Assembly: GCA_017540285.1 (NCBI GenBank)
Contig: JAFYBI010000320.1
Coordinates: forward strand, 1 to 6,049
Source of the DNA: Clostridia bacterium
GTDB taxonomy: Bacteria > Bacillota > Clostridia > Oscillospirales > CAG-272
Direction: 5' to 3'
DNA: 6,049 nucleotides
In this document: positions 1 to 5,908 of the stretch, one piece after another
How the letters are laid out: each line of letters begins with the position of its first letter
Position numbering within the stretch: the first letter of the stretch is position 1
The notes under the pieces: model-generated
What the model was told of the DNA's origin: nothing
Seen by the model: only the letters and a program-made list of their open reading frames with translations
The model's database searches: none
Program-made: the position numbers and the translations under genes

Positions 1-19
1 ACCCGAGGCAGGGTGGATT

Positions 20-42
20 CCCAAGGCGGGAACGGCCTTGGG
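20..42. repeat. 8-bp perfect inverted repeat (hairpin)
   Basis: CCCAAGGC (20-27) is exactly complementary to GCCTTGGG (35-42), with a 7-nt loop. It lies 11 nt before the larger hairpin at 54-84. No T-tract follows on either strand, so it does not look like an intrinsic terminator. If the left-edge frame is the end of a gene, this hairpin would lie inside the coding sequence. Confidence 0.5.
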
Positions 43-53
43 CGGCGGTGATT

Positions 54-84
54 GACAAGAGGCCGGCTCCGGAGGCCTCTTGTC
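54..84. repeat. 11-bp perfect inverted repeat, possible transcription-end hairpin
   Basis: GACAAGAGGCC (54-64) pairs perfectly with GGCCTCTTGTC (74-84) around a 9-nt loop. It starts on the TGA at 53-55 that closes the frame open from the left edge, a usual place for a terminator. However, no run of T follows on either strand, so a classical intrinsic terminator is not supported. It could instead be a 3'-end stabilising hairpin or one arm of a structured RNA. Confidence 0.55.
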
Positions 85-109
85 CGCCAGCCGCGTAGGC
101 GAAAAAAAC

Positions 110-126
110 AATCGACTTGGTCGATT
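110..126. repeat. 7-3-7 bp perfect dyad, operator-like
   Basis: AATCGAC (110-116) and GTCGATT (120-126) are exact reverse complements separated by TTG. The size and spacing fit either a small hairpin or a dimeric regulator site. No convincing promoter overlaps it, and no gene start lies directly downstream, so a function cannot be assigned. Confidence 0.35.
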
Positions 127-164
127 CATCCCCGCAAGCGTTAGCGCGCCAGCTGTATAAACGC

Positions 165-191
165 CAGCGGGCTTGCGCAGTGAGCCCGCTG
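165..191. repeat. 9-bp perfect inverted repeat with a competing pairing
   Basis: CAGCGGGCT (165-173) is perfectly complementary to AGCCCGCTG (183-191) across a 9-nt loop. An alternative pairing uses some of the same bases: CGCAAGC (133-139) matches GCTTGCG (171-177), with GCGTT (138-142) near AACGC (160-164). The two folds exclude each other. No known riboswitch consensus is recognised. Confidence 0.4.
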
Positions 192-198
192 TGTGTCT

Positions 199-213
199 CC
201 GGGCACTGCCCGG
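199..213. repeat. 6-bp perfect inverted repeat, 3-nt loop
   Basis: CCGGGC (199-204) pairs with GCCCGG (208-213) around ACT. It abuts the self-complementary GTGCGCGCAC at 213-222. Short GC-rich repeats like this arise easily by chance in such DNA, so it is weak evidence by itself. It is listed because it lies in a run of similar structures. Confidence 0.3.
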
Positions 214-244
214 TGCGCGCACCTTCGACGCGCGCTCTTCCTGT

Positions 245-271
245 CCCCGCGCACCGCGGGGTCCGCGGTGC
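245..271 (+). terminator. Two mutually exclusive GC hairpins, possible terminator of an upstream transcript
   Basis: Hairpin A pairs CCCCGCG (245-251) with CGCGGGG (255-261). Hairpin B pairs GCACCGCGG (251-259) with CCGCGGTGC (263-271). Both have 3-nt loops, and they share bases 251-261, so only one can form at a time. B is followed by AATCTTT (272-278), a poor U-tract. The position, about 29 bp before the -35 box of the pyk promoter, suits a terminator insulating pyk from upstream transcription. It lies upstream of the predicted pyk transcript and so would not act as a pyk leader attenuator. The terminator role is tentative; the pairing itself is exact. Confidence 0.3.
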
Positions 272-299
272 AATCTTTCCGCTCGTTCGCCCAAAATCC

Positions 300-328
300 T
301 TGCATTCTCTTTTTCATTATGCTATAAT
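300..328 (+). promoter_or_regulatory. Sigma70-type promoter for pyk with extended -10
   Basis: The -35 box TTGCAT (300-305) matches TTGACA at four of six positions. It is followed by exactly 17 bp and a perfect -10 box TATAAT (323-328). The TG at 320-321, one base before the -10, makes an extended -10 element. The surrounding stretch is AT-rich in an otherwise GC-rich window. Transcription should begin near A335, giving a leader of about 72 nt before the pyk start at 407. No other equally good promoter was found in the window, so this one may drive the whole gene set. Confidence 0.85.
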
Positions 329-332
329 GAAA
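312..332. promoter_or_regulatory. Perfect 9-3-9 palindrome over the -10 box, candidate operator
   Basis: TTTCATTAT (312-320) and ATAATGAAA (324-332) are exact reverse complements separated by GCT. The dyad covers the extended -10 element and the -10 box and ends just before the predicted start of transcription. A bound dimeric repressor there would block RNA polymerase. It lies mostly or wholly outside the transcript, so a DNA-binding role is more likely than an RNA hairpin. It does not match the CcpA, Rex, LexA or Fur/PerR consensus as I know them, so the regulator is unidentified. Confidence 0.55.
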
Positions 333-340
333 TCAAACCC

Positions 341-377
341 CCGCGGGTTTCGCGCTTTTCCGCGAATTCTCCCGCGG
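341..377 (+). promoter_or_regulatory. Stem-loop in the pyk 5' leader
   Basis: The outer stem CCGCGGG (341-347) pairs with CCCGCGG (371-377). The inner stem TTCGCG (349-354) pairs with CGCGAA (361-366) around the loop CTTTTC. A small internal loop separates the stems (348 against 367-370), giving 13 base pairs in all. It begins a few nucleotides after the predicted transcript start and ends about 17 nt before the Shine-Dalgarno of pyk, leaving the ribosome site single-stranded. There is no U-tract, so attenuation by termination is unlikely. A 5' stabilising hairpin or a protein-binding structure are the simpler readings. Confidence 0.5.
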
Positions 378-394
378 CAGAAAGATATGCCAAA

Positions 395-398
395 AGGA
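395..398 (+). promoter_or_regulatory. Ribosome-binding site that fixes the pyk start
   Basis: AGGA within AAAAGGAAG lies 8 nt before the ATG at 407. The ATG opens the conserved pyruvate kinase N-terminus (MLKTKIVCTLGP). The reading frame continues upstream to 173, but that part precedes the predicted transcript start, so 407 is the start. Confidence 0.8.
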
Positions 399-406
399 AG
401 CCCATC

Positions 407-1846
407 ATGCTGAAGACCAAAATCGTCTGTACCCTCGGCCCCGCTTCCAATTCCCCCGAAATGATCGAAAACATGATCCGCGCGGGCATGAACGTCGCGC
501 GCCTCAACTTCTCCCACGGGACCCACGAGGAACACGCCGAAGTCATCGACCGCATCAAGGCGGCGCGGGATAAGCTCGGCGTTCCGCTCGCCATCATGCT
601 CGATACGAAAGGCCCCGAGATCCGGCTGGGACGCTTTGGCGGCGGCGAGGTCGAGATCGTGACCGGATCGACGTTCACGCTCCGCACCGACAACGCCGAT
701 TTCGAAGGCGACGCCGAGGGGGCGTACATCACCTACGCCGACCTCCCGCGGCAGGTCGCGAAGGGCAGCCGCATCCTCCTCAACGACGGCGCGATCGAGC
801 TGGTCGTGGAATCGGCCGATCCCGACGCCGGACGGATCGTCTGCACCGTCGCCGCGGGCGGCACCATCAAGAGCGGGAAGGGCGTCAACGTCCCGAACGT
901 CCACCTCGATATGCCCCACCTCTCCGAGCGCGACAAGGCCGATCTCATCTTCGGCATCGAGCACGACGTCGATTTCGTCGCCGCCTCCTTCGTGCGCTGC
1001 CGCGAGGACGTCGTCGGGATGCGGAAATTCCTCGACTATCACGGCGGCCACGGGATCAAGATCATCTCGAAGATCGAAAACCTCGAGGGCGTCGACAATT
1101 TCGCCGAGATCCTGCGCCATTCGGACGGCATCATGGTGGCGCGGGGCGACATGGGCGTCGAGGTCGCGTTCGAGCGGCTGCCGGGCCTGCAGAAGCGCTT
1201 CATCAAGGAGTGCTACCAGAGCGGCAAGATGGTCATCACCGCGACGCAGATGCTCGAATCCATGATCTCCAATCCCACCCCGACGAGAGCGGAGATCTCC
1301 GACGTCGCGAACGCGGTGTTCGACGGCACGAGCGCGATCATGCTCTCCGGCGAGACCGCGGTCGGCAAATACCCGCTCCGGGCGGTCCGCGCCATGGCGA
1401 AGATCGCCGAGCAGGCAGAGCATGACGCCGTCGCATTCGGCGCCTACGCCGGGATGCAGTACGAGATCGACACCGACGTCACCAACGCCCTGTGCGACGC
1501 CGCGTGCATCACCGCAAACGACATCAAGGCCCGCGCCATCGTCACCCTCACCACGACGGGGAAGAGCGCGCGCCGCATGTCGAAATTCCGCCCCCTGCAG
1601 CCCATCGTCGCCGCCACCCCGCTCGAAAAGACCTATCATCAGCTGGCGCTGTCCTGGGGCGTCTATCCGGTCCTCAGCCTGCGGCAGGATACCCTCGAGC
1701 GGCTGCTGCTCCACGCCGTCGACTGCGCGAAGGCACTGGACCTCGTCACCGCGGGCGACCTCATCGTCATCGCCGCCGGCGTCCCGGTCCTCACGCCGGG
1801 GAACACGAACCTGTTGAAGGTCGAAGTCGTCAAGGGCGCGGAGTGA
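407..1846 (+). CDS. pyk: Pyruvate kinase
   Basis: Cytoplasmic enzyme of the last glycolytic step, converting phosphoenolpyruvate and ADP to pyruvate and ATP; normally a tetramer. The 479 residues match the usual short bacterial form. There is no extra C-terminal PEP-utiliser-like domain as in the Bacillus enzyme. The N-terminal barrel part carries RLNFSHG (R32, N34, S36) and LDTKGPEIR (65-73). The B domain spans roughly 71-170. The barrel resumes with the family signature IKIISKIENLEGV containing catalytic K222 and metal ligand E224, then MVARGDMGVE (243-252, D248) and TATQMLESM (278-286, T280). These fall two residues after the E. coli PykF equivalents. The C-terminal domain has TTTGKSARR (382-390), resembling the effector loop of fructose-1,6-bisphosphate-activated enzymes, so sugar-phosphate activation is plausible. 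All key residues are present. It is the first gene after the strong promoter, and a glycoside hydrolase gene follows after 58 nt with no terminator. Confidence 0.97.
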   Translation: MLKTKIVCTLGPASNSPEMIENMIRAGMNVARLNFSHGTHEEHAEVIDRIKAARDKLGVPLAIMLDTKGPEIRLGRFGGGEVEIVTGSTFTLRTDNADFEGDAEGAYITYADLPRQVAKGSRILLNDGAIELVVESADPDAGRIVCTVAAGGTIKSGKGVNVPNVHLDMPHLSERDKADLIFGIEHDVDFVAASFVRCREDVVGMRKFLDYHGGHGIKIISKIENLEGVDNFAEILRHSDGIMVARGDMGVEVAFERLPGLQKRFIKECYQSGKMVITATQMLESMISNPTPTRAEISDVANAVFDGTSAIMLSGETAVGKYPLRAVRAMAKIAEQAEHDAVAFGAYAGMQYEIDTDVTNALCDAACITANDIKARAIVTLTTTGKSARRMSKFRPLQPIVAATPLEKTYHQLALSWGVYPVLSLRQDTLERLLLHAVDCAKALDLVTAGDLIVIAAGVPVLTPGNTNLLKVEVVKGAE

Positions 1847-1904
1847 AGAGCCTCCGCCTCCCCGATCCCATCCTTGATCTCTATCCAGTCAACACGAGGT
1901 GCTT

Positions 1905-4835
1905 ATGAAAACCATTCTCGATCACATCCGGAAAACTGCCCCCTCCTTCGGCTCGATCCCCTTCTGGTCCTGGAACGACCGGCTGGAGGACGATGAGCTG
2001 CGCCATCAGATCCGCGTGATGAAATCCCTCGGCATGTCCGGGTTCTTCATGCACGCGCGCGGCGGACTCGAGACCGAATACCTCTCCGACGATTGGTTCC
2101 ACGCCGTCGACGTGTGCGTGCGCGAGGCCGAGGCGCTCGGCATGGAGGCATGGTCCTACGACGAAAACGGCTGGCCGTCGGGGTTCGCGGGCGGCGCGCT
2201 GCTCCATGATAAGAAGAACTTCGCCCTCGCCATCGAACAGCGGACCGGCGCCTGGCCGGAAAACGACGAGGACGTCATCGCCGTTTACGAGAAGAACGAA
2301 GACGGGACCTTCTCGCATGTGACCGCGGACACCGGCAAAGGGGAATACCTCATCCTTTATAAGCGGTACGACGAGAGCTACGTCGATACCCTCGACGGCT
2401 CGATCACCGAGCAGTTTCTGGAGCTCACGCACGCGGAATACAAGCGGCGGCTGCCTCCGGACAAGTGGGGCAAGGGCCGCGCGATGCCGGGCTTCTTCAC
2501 CGACGAGCCGCAGTACTACCGCTGGGGCAATCCGTGGTCGAACACCCTGCCGGGCGAATTCGAAAAGGCGTACGGCTATTCGATCTACGAAAAGCTCCCC
2601 GCCGTGTTCCATGATTTCGACGGCGCGGACAAGTTCCGGTACGACTACTACTATCTGCTGCACCGGCTCTTCATCAACAACTTCATCAAGAAGATCTACG
2701 ACTGGTGCGAGGCGAACGGGGCGGCCCTGACCGGACACGCGGTCGAGGAGAGCTCCCTCGGCGGGCAGATGATGTGCATCGGCGGCGTCATGCCGTTCTA
2801 TGAGTACGAGACGATCCCCGGCGTCGACTATCTCGGACGCGGGATCCAGGACGACATCTCCTTCAAGCAGCTCGGGTCCGCGGCGGCGCAGCTCGGCAAG
2901 GAAAAGCGGCTGTCCGAAATGTTTGCCTGCTGCGGCTGGGACGTCAGCCCGACCGAGCTCAAGCGGATCGCCGAGGTCCAGTACGCGGGCGGCGTCAACC
3001 TCATGTGCCAGCACCTCTATCCGTACAGCGAGCGCGGCCAGAGAAAGCGCGACTATCCGCTGCACTACTCCGAGCACAACCCGTGGCAGCCCGACATGGC
3101 CGCCTTCGACCGCTTCTTCTCAAACCTCGGGGCGATTCTGGCAGAGGGAGAAGAATACGCGCCGCTTCTCGTGATCCATCCGATCCACGGCGCCTACTGC
3201 AAATACAAGAAGGGCACGGATTCCCTCTCCGAGATCGAGGGGCGGTTCTTCGCGCTCTCCCGCTTCCTCGGGCAGAACCAGGTCCCCTATCACTGGAGCG
3301 ACGAGTGGATGATGGAGCGGCTCGCGTCGGTAGAGGGGAAAACGATCCGCGTCGGACGCTGCACCTACGGGACGGTCATGGTCCCCTTCACCTATTCGCT
3401 GGATGGGAACACGGTGAAGCTGCTGAAAGAATTCAAGGACAACGGCGGGCGGATCCTCCTCTTCGACGGCATCCCCGCGTATGTCGACGGTCTGCCCGCG
3501 GACGGCGCTCTCGACTTCCTCACGGACGCCGGCAGCCGGGACGAAGCGCTCGGACTGCGCGACGCGGCGTTTGAATCGCCGATGCCCGAGATCCGCAAGA
3601 TGACCCGCATTCTTCCCGGCGGGGAGCGGATCGTGTACCTCGCGAACGTCGGGGTGGGGACGCACTGCCCCGTGAAGATCGACCTGCCGCGCGGGAGCTG
3701 GGCCGAGCTCGACGCGGACACGCTTTCGCTCAGGCCCGTGTGCTTCGGGCAGCGGCCGGAGGAGGACAAGACCGTCGTGACGCTGAAATTCGCGGACGCG
3801 GAGTCCCACGTGCTCGTCTGCTCCGATGAGATTGACTTGCCCGCCGCTCCCGCCCCGGCGCTGACGGAGTCCTTCATCCCGATCCCGCGCACCGTGCGGC
3901 TGGCGGAAAAGCCGGAGAACCTGTACACGCTGGATACGGCCGCCCGCTCGGACGACGGGGTCCACTACGACGAGCCCCTTTCGATCTACGGCATCAAGGA
4001 CAACCTGCTCCGCGAGCGGTACGACGGGCGGGTGTGGCTGAAATTCACCTTCGAGGCCGACGCGGTGCCCGAAAACCTGCGCCTGGCTGTCGAGCCGATG
4101 TACGAGCGGATCACGGTCAACGGGATCGAGGTGACGCCCAACAAGGCGAAGTGGTGGTTCGACAAGTCCTTCGCGACGGCGGACATCGCGCGGGCGGCGC
4201 ACGAGGGCACCAACGAGATCGTGATCGAGGTGAACCATCACCAGCGGGATTACGTCTACTACGTCCTCTATTCCGGCGTGTCGGAATCCCTGCGCAACTG
4301 CCTCGTCTTCGACGTCGAGATCGAGCCGATCTATCTCCTCGGCGACTTCGCGCTGCGCTGCAACGGCGTCTTCGCGGACGGCGAGCGCAATGCGACGGTC
4401 TACGACGGCTCCTTCACCCTGACGAAGCAGCCGGCGGTCGTCCCCGCGCGCGACGTGGTCCGGGGCGGCTATCCGTTCTACGGCGGCCCGATGACGACGG
4501 CGTTCGAGTATGACTGGAAGCCGGGCAGACCGACGGTGCTGAAGTGCGACGGCCGCTTTGCCGTGGCGCATGTCGCGGTGAACGGCGAGCCGGCGGGAAC
4601 GATGCTCTTCGAGCGTGAGCTCGATCTGGCGGCGTTCCTGAAGGAAGGCGCGAACGAGATCACGGTGAAGATCGTGAACTCGATGCGCAACGCGATGGGC
4701 CCGCATCACCGGCACGATCCGGAGCCCTACGGCGTCGGTCCCGGCACGTTCTCCTTCGAGAAGGAGTGGCACGGCCGCGAATGCCGGGGATACGCCGCGC
4801 GGTACGCGTTCGTGCGGTTCGGATTGAAGAAATGA
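1905..4835 (+). CDS. Glycoside hydrolase, GH106-like (alpha-L-rhamnosidase-related), cytoplasmic
   Basis: Predicted to cleave a glycosidic bond in oligosaccharides. Family resemblance points to alpha-L-rhamnosidases of the GH106 type, but specificity is not proven. The 976 residues have no signal peptide or membrane segment, so it should act inside the cell. The N-terminal barrel has PFWSWND (19-25), FFMHARGG (47-54) and YDENGWPSG (85-93). An insert of about 100 residues follows, then FTDEP (198-202), TGHAVEES (276-283), SEMFACCGWD (337-346) and HLYPYS (370-375). D200, E201, E281, E282 and E338 are candidate catalytic or metal-binding acids. About 415-530 resembles the Rossmann-like domain of related hydrolases. 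The C-terminal part looks like two beta-sandwiches, each with a VNG turn (N739, N893), and ends with the NSMRNAMGPHH motif (925-935). ATG 1905 is preferred to in-frame GTG 1899 because GAGG (1896-1899) lies 5 nt before the ATG and overlaps the GTG. A GH2-like or unclassified specificity remains possible. Confidence 0.85.
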   Translation: MKTILDHIRKTAPSFGSIPFWSWNDRLEDDELRHQIRVMKSLGMSGFFMHARGGLETEYLSDDWFHAVDVCVREAEALGMEAWSYDENGWPSGFAGGALLHDKKNFALAIEQRTGAWPENDEDVIAVYEKNEDGTFSHVTADTGKGEYLILYKRYDESYVDTLDGSITEQFLELTHAEYKRRLPPDKWGKGRAMPGFFTDEPQYYRWGNPWSNTLPGEFEKAYGYSIYEKLPAVFHDFDGADKFRYDYYYLLHRLFINNFIKKIYDWCEANGAALTGHAVEESSLGGQMMCIGGVMPFYEYETIPGVDYLGRGIQDDISFKQLGSAAAQLGKEKRLSEMFACCGWDVSPTELKRIAEVQYAGGVNLMCQHLYPYSERGQRKRDYPLHYSEHNPWQPDMAAFDRFFSNLGAILAEGEEYAPLLVIHPIHGAYCKYKKGTDSLSEIEGRFFALSRFLGQNQVPYHWSDEWMMERLASVEGKTIRVGRCTYGTVMVPFTYSLDGNTVKLLKEFKDNGGRILLFDGIPAYVDGLPADGALDFLTDAGSRDEALGLRDAAFESPMPEIRKMTRILPGGERIVYLANVGVGTHCPVKIDLPRGSWAELDADTLSLRPVCFGQRPEEDKTVVTLKFADAESHVLVCSDEIDLPAAPAPALTESFIPIPRTVRLAEKPENLYTLDTAARSDDGVHYDEPLSIYGIKDNLLRERYDGRVWLKFTFEADAVPENLRLAVEPMYERITVNGIEVTPNKAKWWFDKSFATADIARAAHEGTNEIVIEVNHHQRDYVYYVLYSGVSESLRNCLVFDVEIEPIYLLGDFALRCNGVFADGERNATVYDGSFTLTKQPAVVPARDVVRGGYPFYGGPMTTAFEYDWKPGRPTVLKCDGRFAVAHVAVNGEPAGTMLFERELDLAAFLKEGANEITVKIVNSMRNAMGPHHRHDPEPYGVGPGTFSFEKEWHGRECRGYAARYAFVRFGLKK

Positions 4836-4839
4836 GGAG
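4836..4839 (+). promoter_or_regulatory. Shine-Dalgarno of the sugar kinase, overlapping the GH stop region
   Basis: The GH gene ends in TGA (4833-4835) and the string GAGGAGA runs from 4834 to 4840, so the kinase ribosome site overlaps the stop codon. GGAG at 4836-4839 is 6 nt before the ATG at 4846. Ribosomes finishing the GH would cover this site, which suggests translational coupling and matched production of both proteins. Confidence 0.75.
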
Positions 4840-4845
4840 AACGAC

Positions 4846-5862
4846 ATGAGTTCTGTCATCTGTTTCGGCGAGGTCCTTCTTCGCCTTTCCCCGCCGTCGT
4901 CGAGGCGGTTTGCGCAGGCGGACGGCTTCGACGCGGTTTACGGCGGAGCGGAAGCCAACACCGCCGCGGCGCTCGCGGGATTCGGCATCCCCGCGGCCGT
5001 CGTGACGAAGCTGCCCCCGCATGAAATCGGGGACGCCTGCCTGTCCGCCCTCCGCGCGCGCGGGATCGACACCTCGCACGTCCTTCGCGGCGGGGACCGG
5101 CTCGGCGTCTACTTCCTCGAAAAAGGCGCGTCGCAGCGGCCCTCGAAGGTGATCTACGACCGGCGGGGCTCTTCGATCGCCACGGCGAAGCAGGAGGAGT
5201 TCGACTGGGAAGCGATCCTCGCGGACGCCGACGGATTCTTCTTCACCGGGATCACGCCCGCCGTCGGGGAAGCGCTGCCGCAGGCGGTCCGGGACGCGCT
5301 GGACGTGTGCCGGGCGAAGGGGATCCCCGCGGCCTGCGACGTCAACTACCGTCCGACACTCTGGGAGGCGGAGCGGGCCGGGGAGGTCATGCGGCCGCTG
5401 GTGAAGGGGCTGGACACTTTGATCGTGAACGAGGAGCACGCGGCGCTGCTTCTGGGCGTGAGCTCCGACCGTCAGGGGGCAGACGAGGACGAGCGGCTTC
5501 CCGACATCGCGGCGCGGCTCGCCCGGACGTACGCCCTCCGGCGGGTGGCCCTGACCCTGCGGCGCAGCGAAACGGCGGACGACAACCTCGTCTCGGCGGC
5601 CCTGTACGACGCGCCGTCCGGGGAATACCGCCGCGCGCGCTGGATCCGGGTGCACATCGTGGATCGGGTCGGCGGCGGGGATGCGTTCACGGCGGGGCTG
5701 TTGTACGGACAGCGCCGCGGCATGAGCGTGGCGGAAACGGTTGAGTTTGCCAATGCGGCGAACGCCTTCAAGCATTCGATCCCCGGGGACATGCTCCTCG
5801 CGTCGGCGGACGAGATCGCGCGGCTGGCGCAGTCCGACGGAACGGTGAGAATGGTGAGATAG
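4846..5862 (+). CDS. kdgK: 2-keto-3-deoxygluconate (KDG) kinase, PfkB/ribokinase family
   Basis: Predicted cytoplasmic kinase making 2-keto-3-deoxy-6-phosphogluconate from KDG and ATP, the last activation step of hexuronate and unsaturated-uronate breakdown. The 338 residues fit the longer KDG kinases of anaerobes such as Clostridia and Bacteroidota. The N-terminus ICFGEVLLRL (5-14) and YGGAEANTA (32-40) form the sugar-binding PfkB region. Y89, Y104 and R106 (YDRRGS) and R169 in DVNYRPTLW (165-173) fall close to the KDG-contacting positions known from Thermus and archaeal enzymes. The PfkB C-terminal signature DRVGGGDAFTAG (273-284) includes the anion-hole glycines and catalytic base D279. 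All expected residues are present. The gene starts 10 nt after the GH stop with a coupled ribosome site, linking it to the products of that hydrolase. Fructokinase or another PfkB sugar-acid kinase is the main alternative; the tyrosine and DxNYR motifs favour KDG. No KDPG aldolase gene is seen in the window. Confidence 0.88.
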   Translation: MSSVICFGEVLLRLSPPSSRRFAQADGFDAVYGGAEANTAAALAGFGIPAAVVTKLPPHEIGDACLSALRARGIDTSHVLRGGDRLGVYFLEKGASQRPSKVIYDRRGSSIATAKQEEFDWEAILADADGFFFTGITPAVGEALPQAVRDALDVCRAKGIPAACDVNYRPTLWEAERAGEVMRPLVKGLDTLIVNEEHAALLLGVSSDRQGADEDERLPDIAARLARTYALRRVALTLRRSETADDNLVSAALYDAPSGEYRRARWIRVHIVDRVGGGDAFTAGLLYGQRRGMSVAETVEFANAANAFKHSIPGDMLLASADEIARLAQSDGTVRMVR

Positions 5863-5908
5863 GGAAGAAATTCAAAGCGGTGACAACAACGCAGGACAAG
5901 GGGAATCT

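Larger units (their letters stand above)
1..299. other. Upstream region without a supportable gene, rich in inverted repeats
   Basis: I see no convincing coding sequence here. A frame open from the left edge ends at a TGA at 53-55 and could be the last 17 codons of an upstream gene, but it has no recognisable motif and its third-position GC bias is weaker than in the real genes. The long frame that runs from 173 into pyk crosses the pyk promoter and leader, so its first 78 codons are not thought to be translated. The region holds perfect inverted repeats at 20-42, 54-84, 110-126, 165-191, 199-213 and 245-271, listed separately. It has no tRNA T-loop motif and no conserved RNase P, tmRNA or rRNA block that I recognise. 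It may be the 3' end and terminator of a neighbour, or a structured RNA. Confidence 0.6.

Noticed and set aside
52..57. TTGACA, a perfect -35 hexamer
   Set aside because: No -10-like sequence lies 16-18 bp downstream; that stretch is the arm of the GC-rich hairpin at 54-84.
156..161. TATAAA as a -10 box
   Set aside because: There is no -35-like hexamer at suitable spacing (133-138 is CGCAAG) and no gene start suitably placed before the much better promoter at 300-328.
1..299. CRISPR array, tRNA or insertion-sequence end
   Set aside because: The inverted repeats differ from one another, there are no regularly spaced direct repeats, no cloverleaf with a T-loop motif, and no transposase fragment.
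173..406. 78-residue N-terminal extension of pyruvate kinase
   Set aside because: It lies across the promoter, palindrome and leader hairpin, has no ribosome site at its start, and family members begin at the MLKTKIVCTLGP-type N-terminus encoded from 407.
317..1714. 465-codon open frame on the minus strand across pyk
   Set aside because: It is antisense to a gene with every pyruvate kinase motif, crosses its promoter, and has the repetitive Arg/Asp/Val-rich composition expected from the reverse strand of GC3-biased coding DNA.
1899..1904. GTG at 1899 as the start of the glycoside hydrolase
   Set aside because: The GTG overlaps the GAGG ribosome site, which is correctly spaced for the ATG at 1905.
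1847..1904. Possible promoter or terminator between pyk and the glycoside hydrolase gene
   Set aside because: TTGATC at 1874-1879 has no matching -10 at about 17 bp, and no hairpin followed by T residues is present.
3120..4859. 579-codon open frame on the minus strand across the glycoside hydrolase
   Set aside because: Its low-complexity composition, rich in Arg, Val, His and Asp, and the lack of any recognisable motif mark it as a shadow of the sense gene. The same applies to the minus frames at 1881-3077 and 4660-5775.
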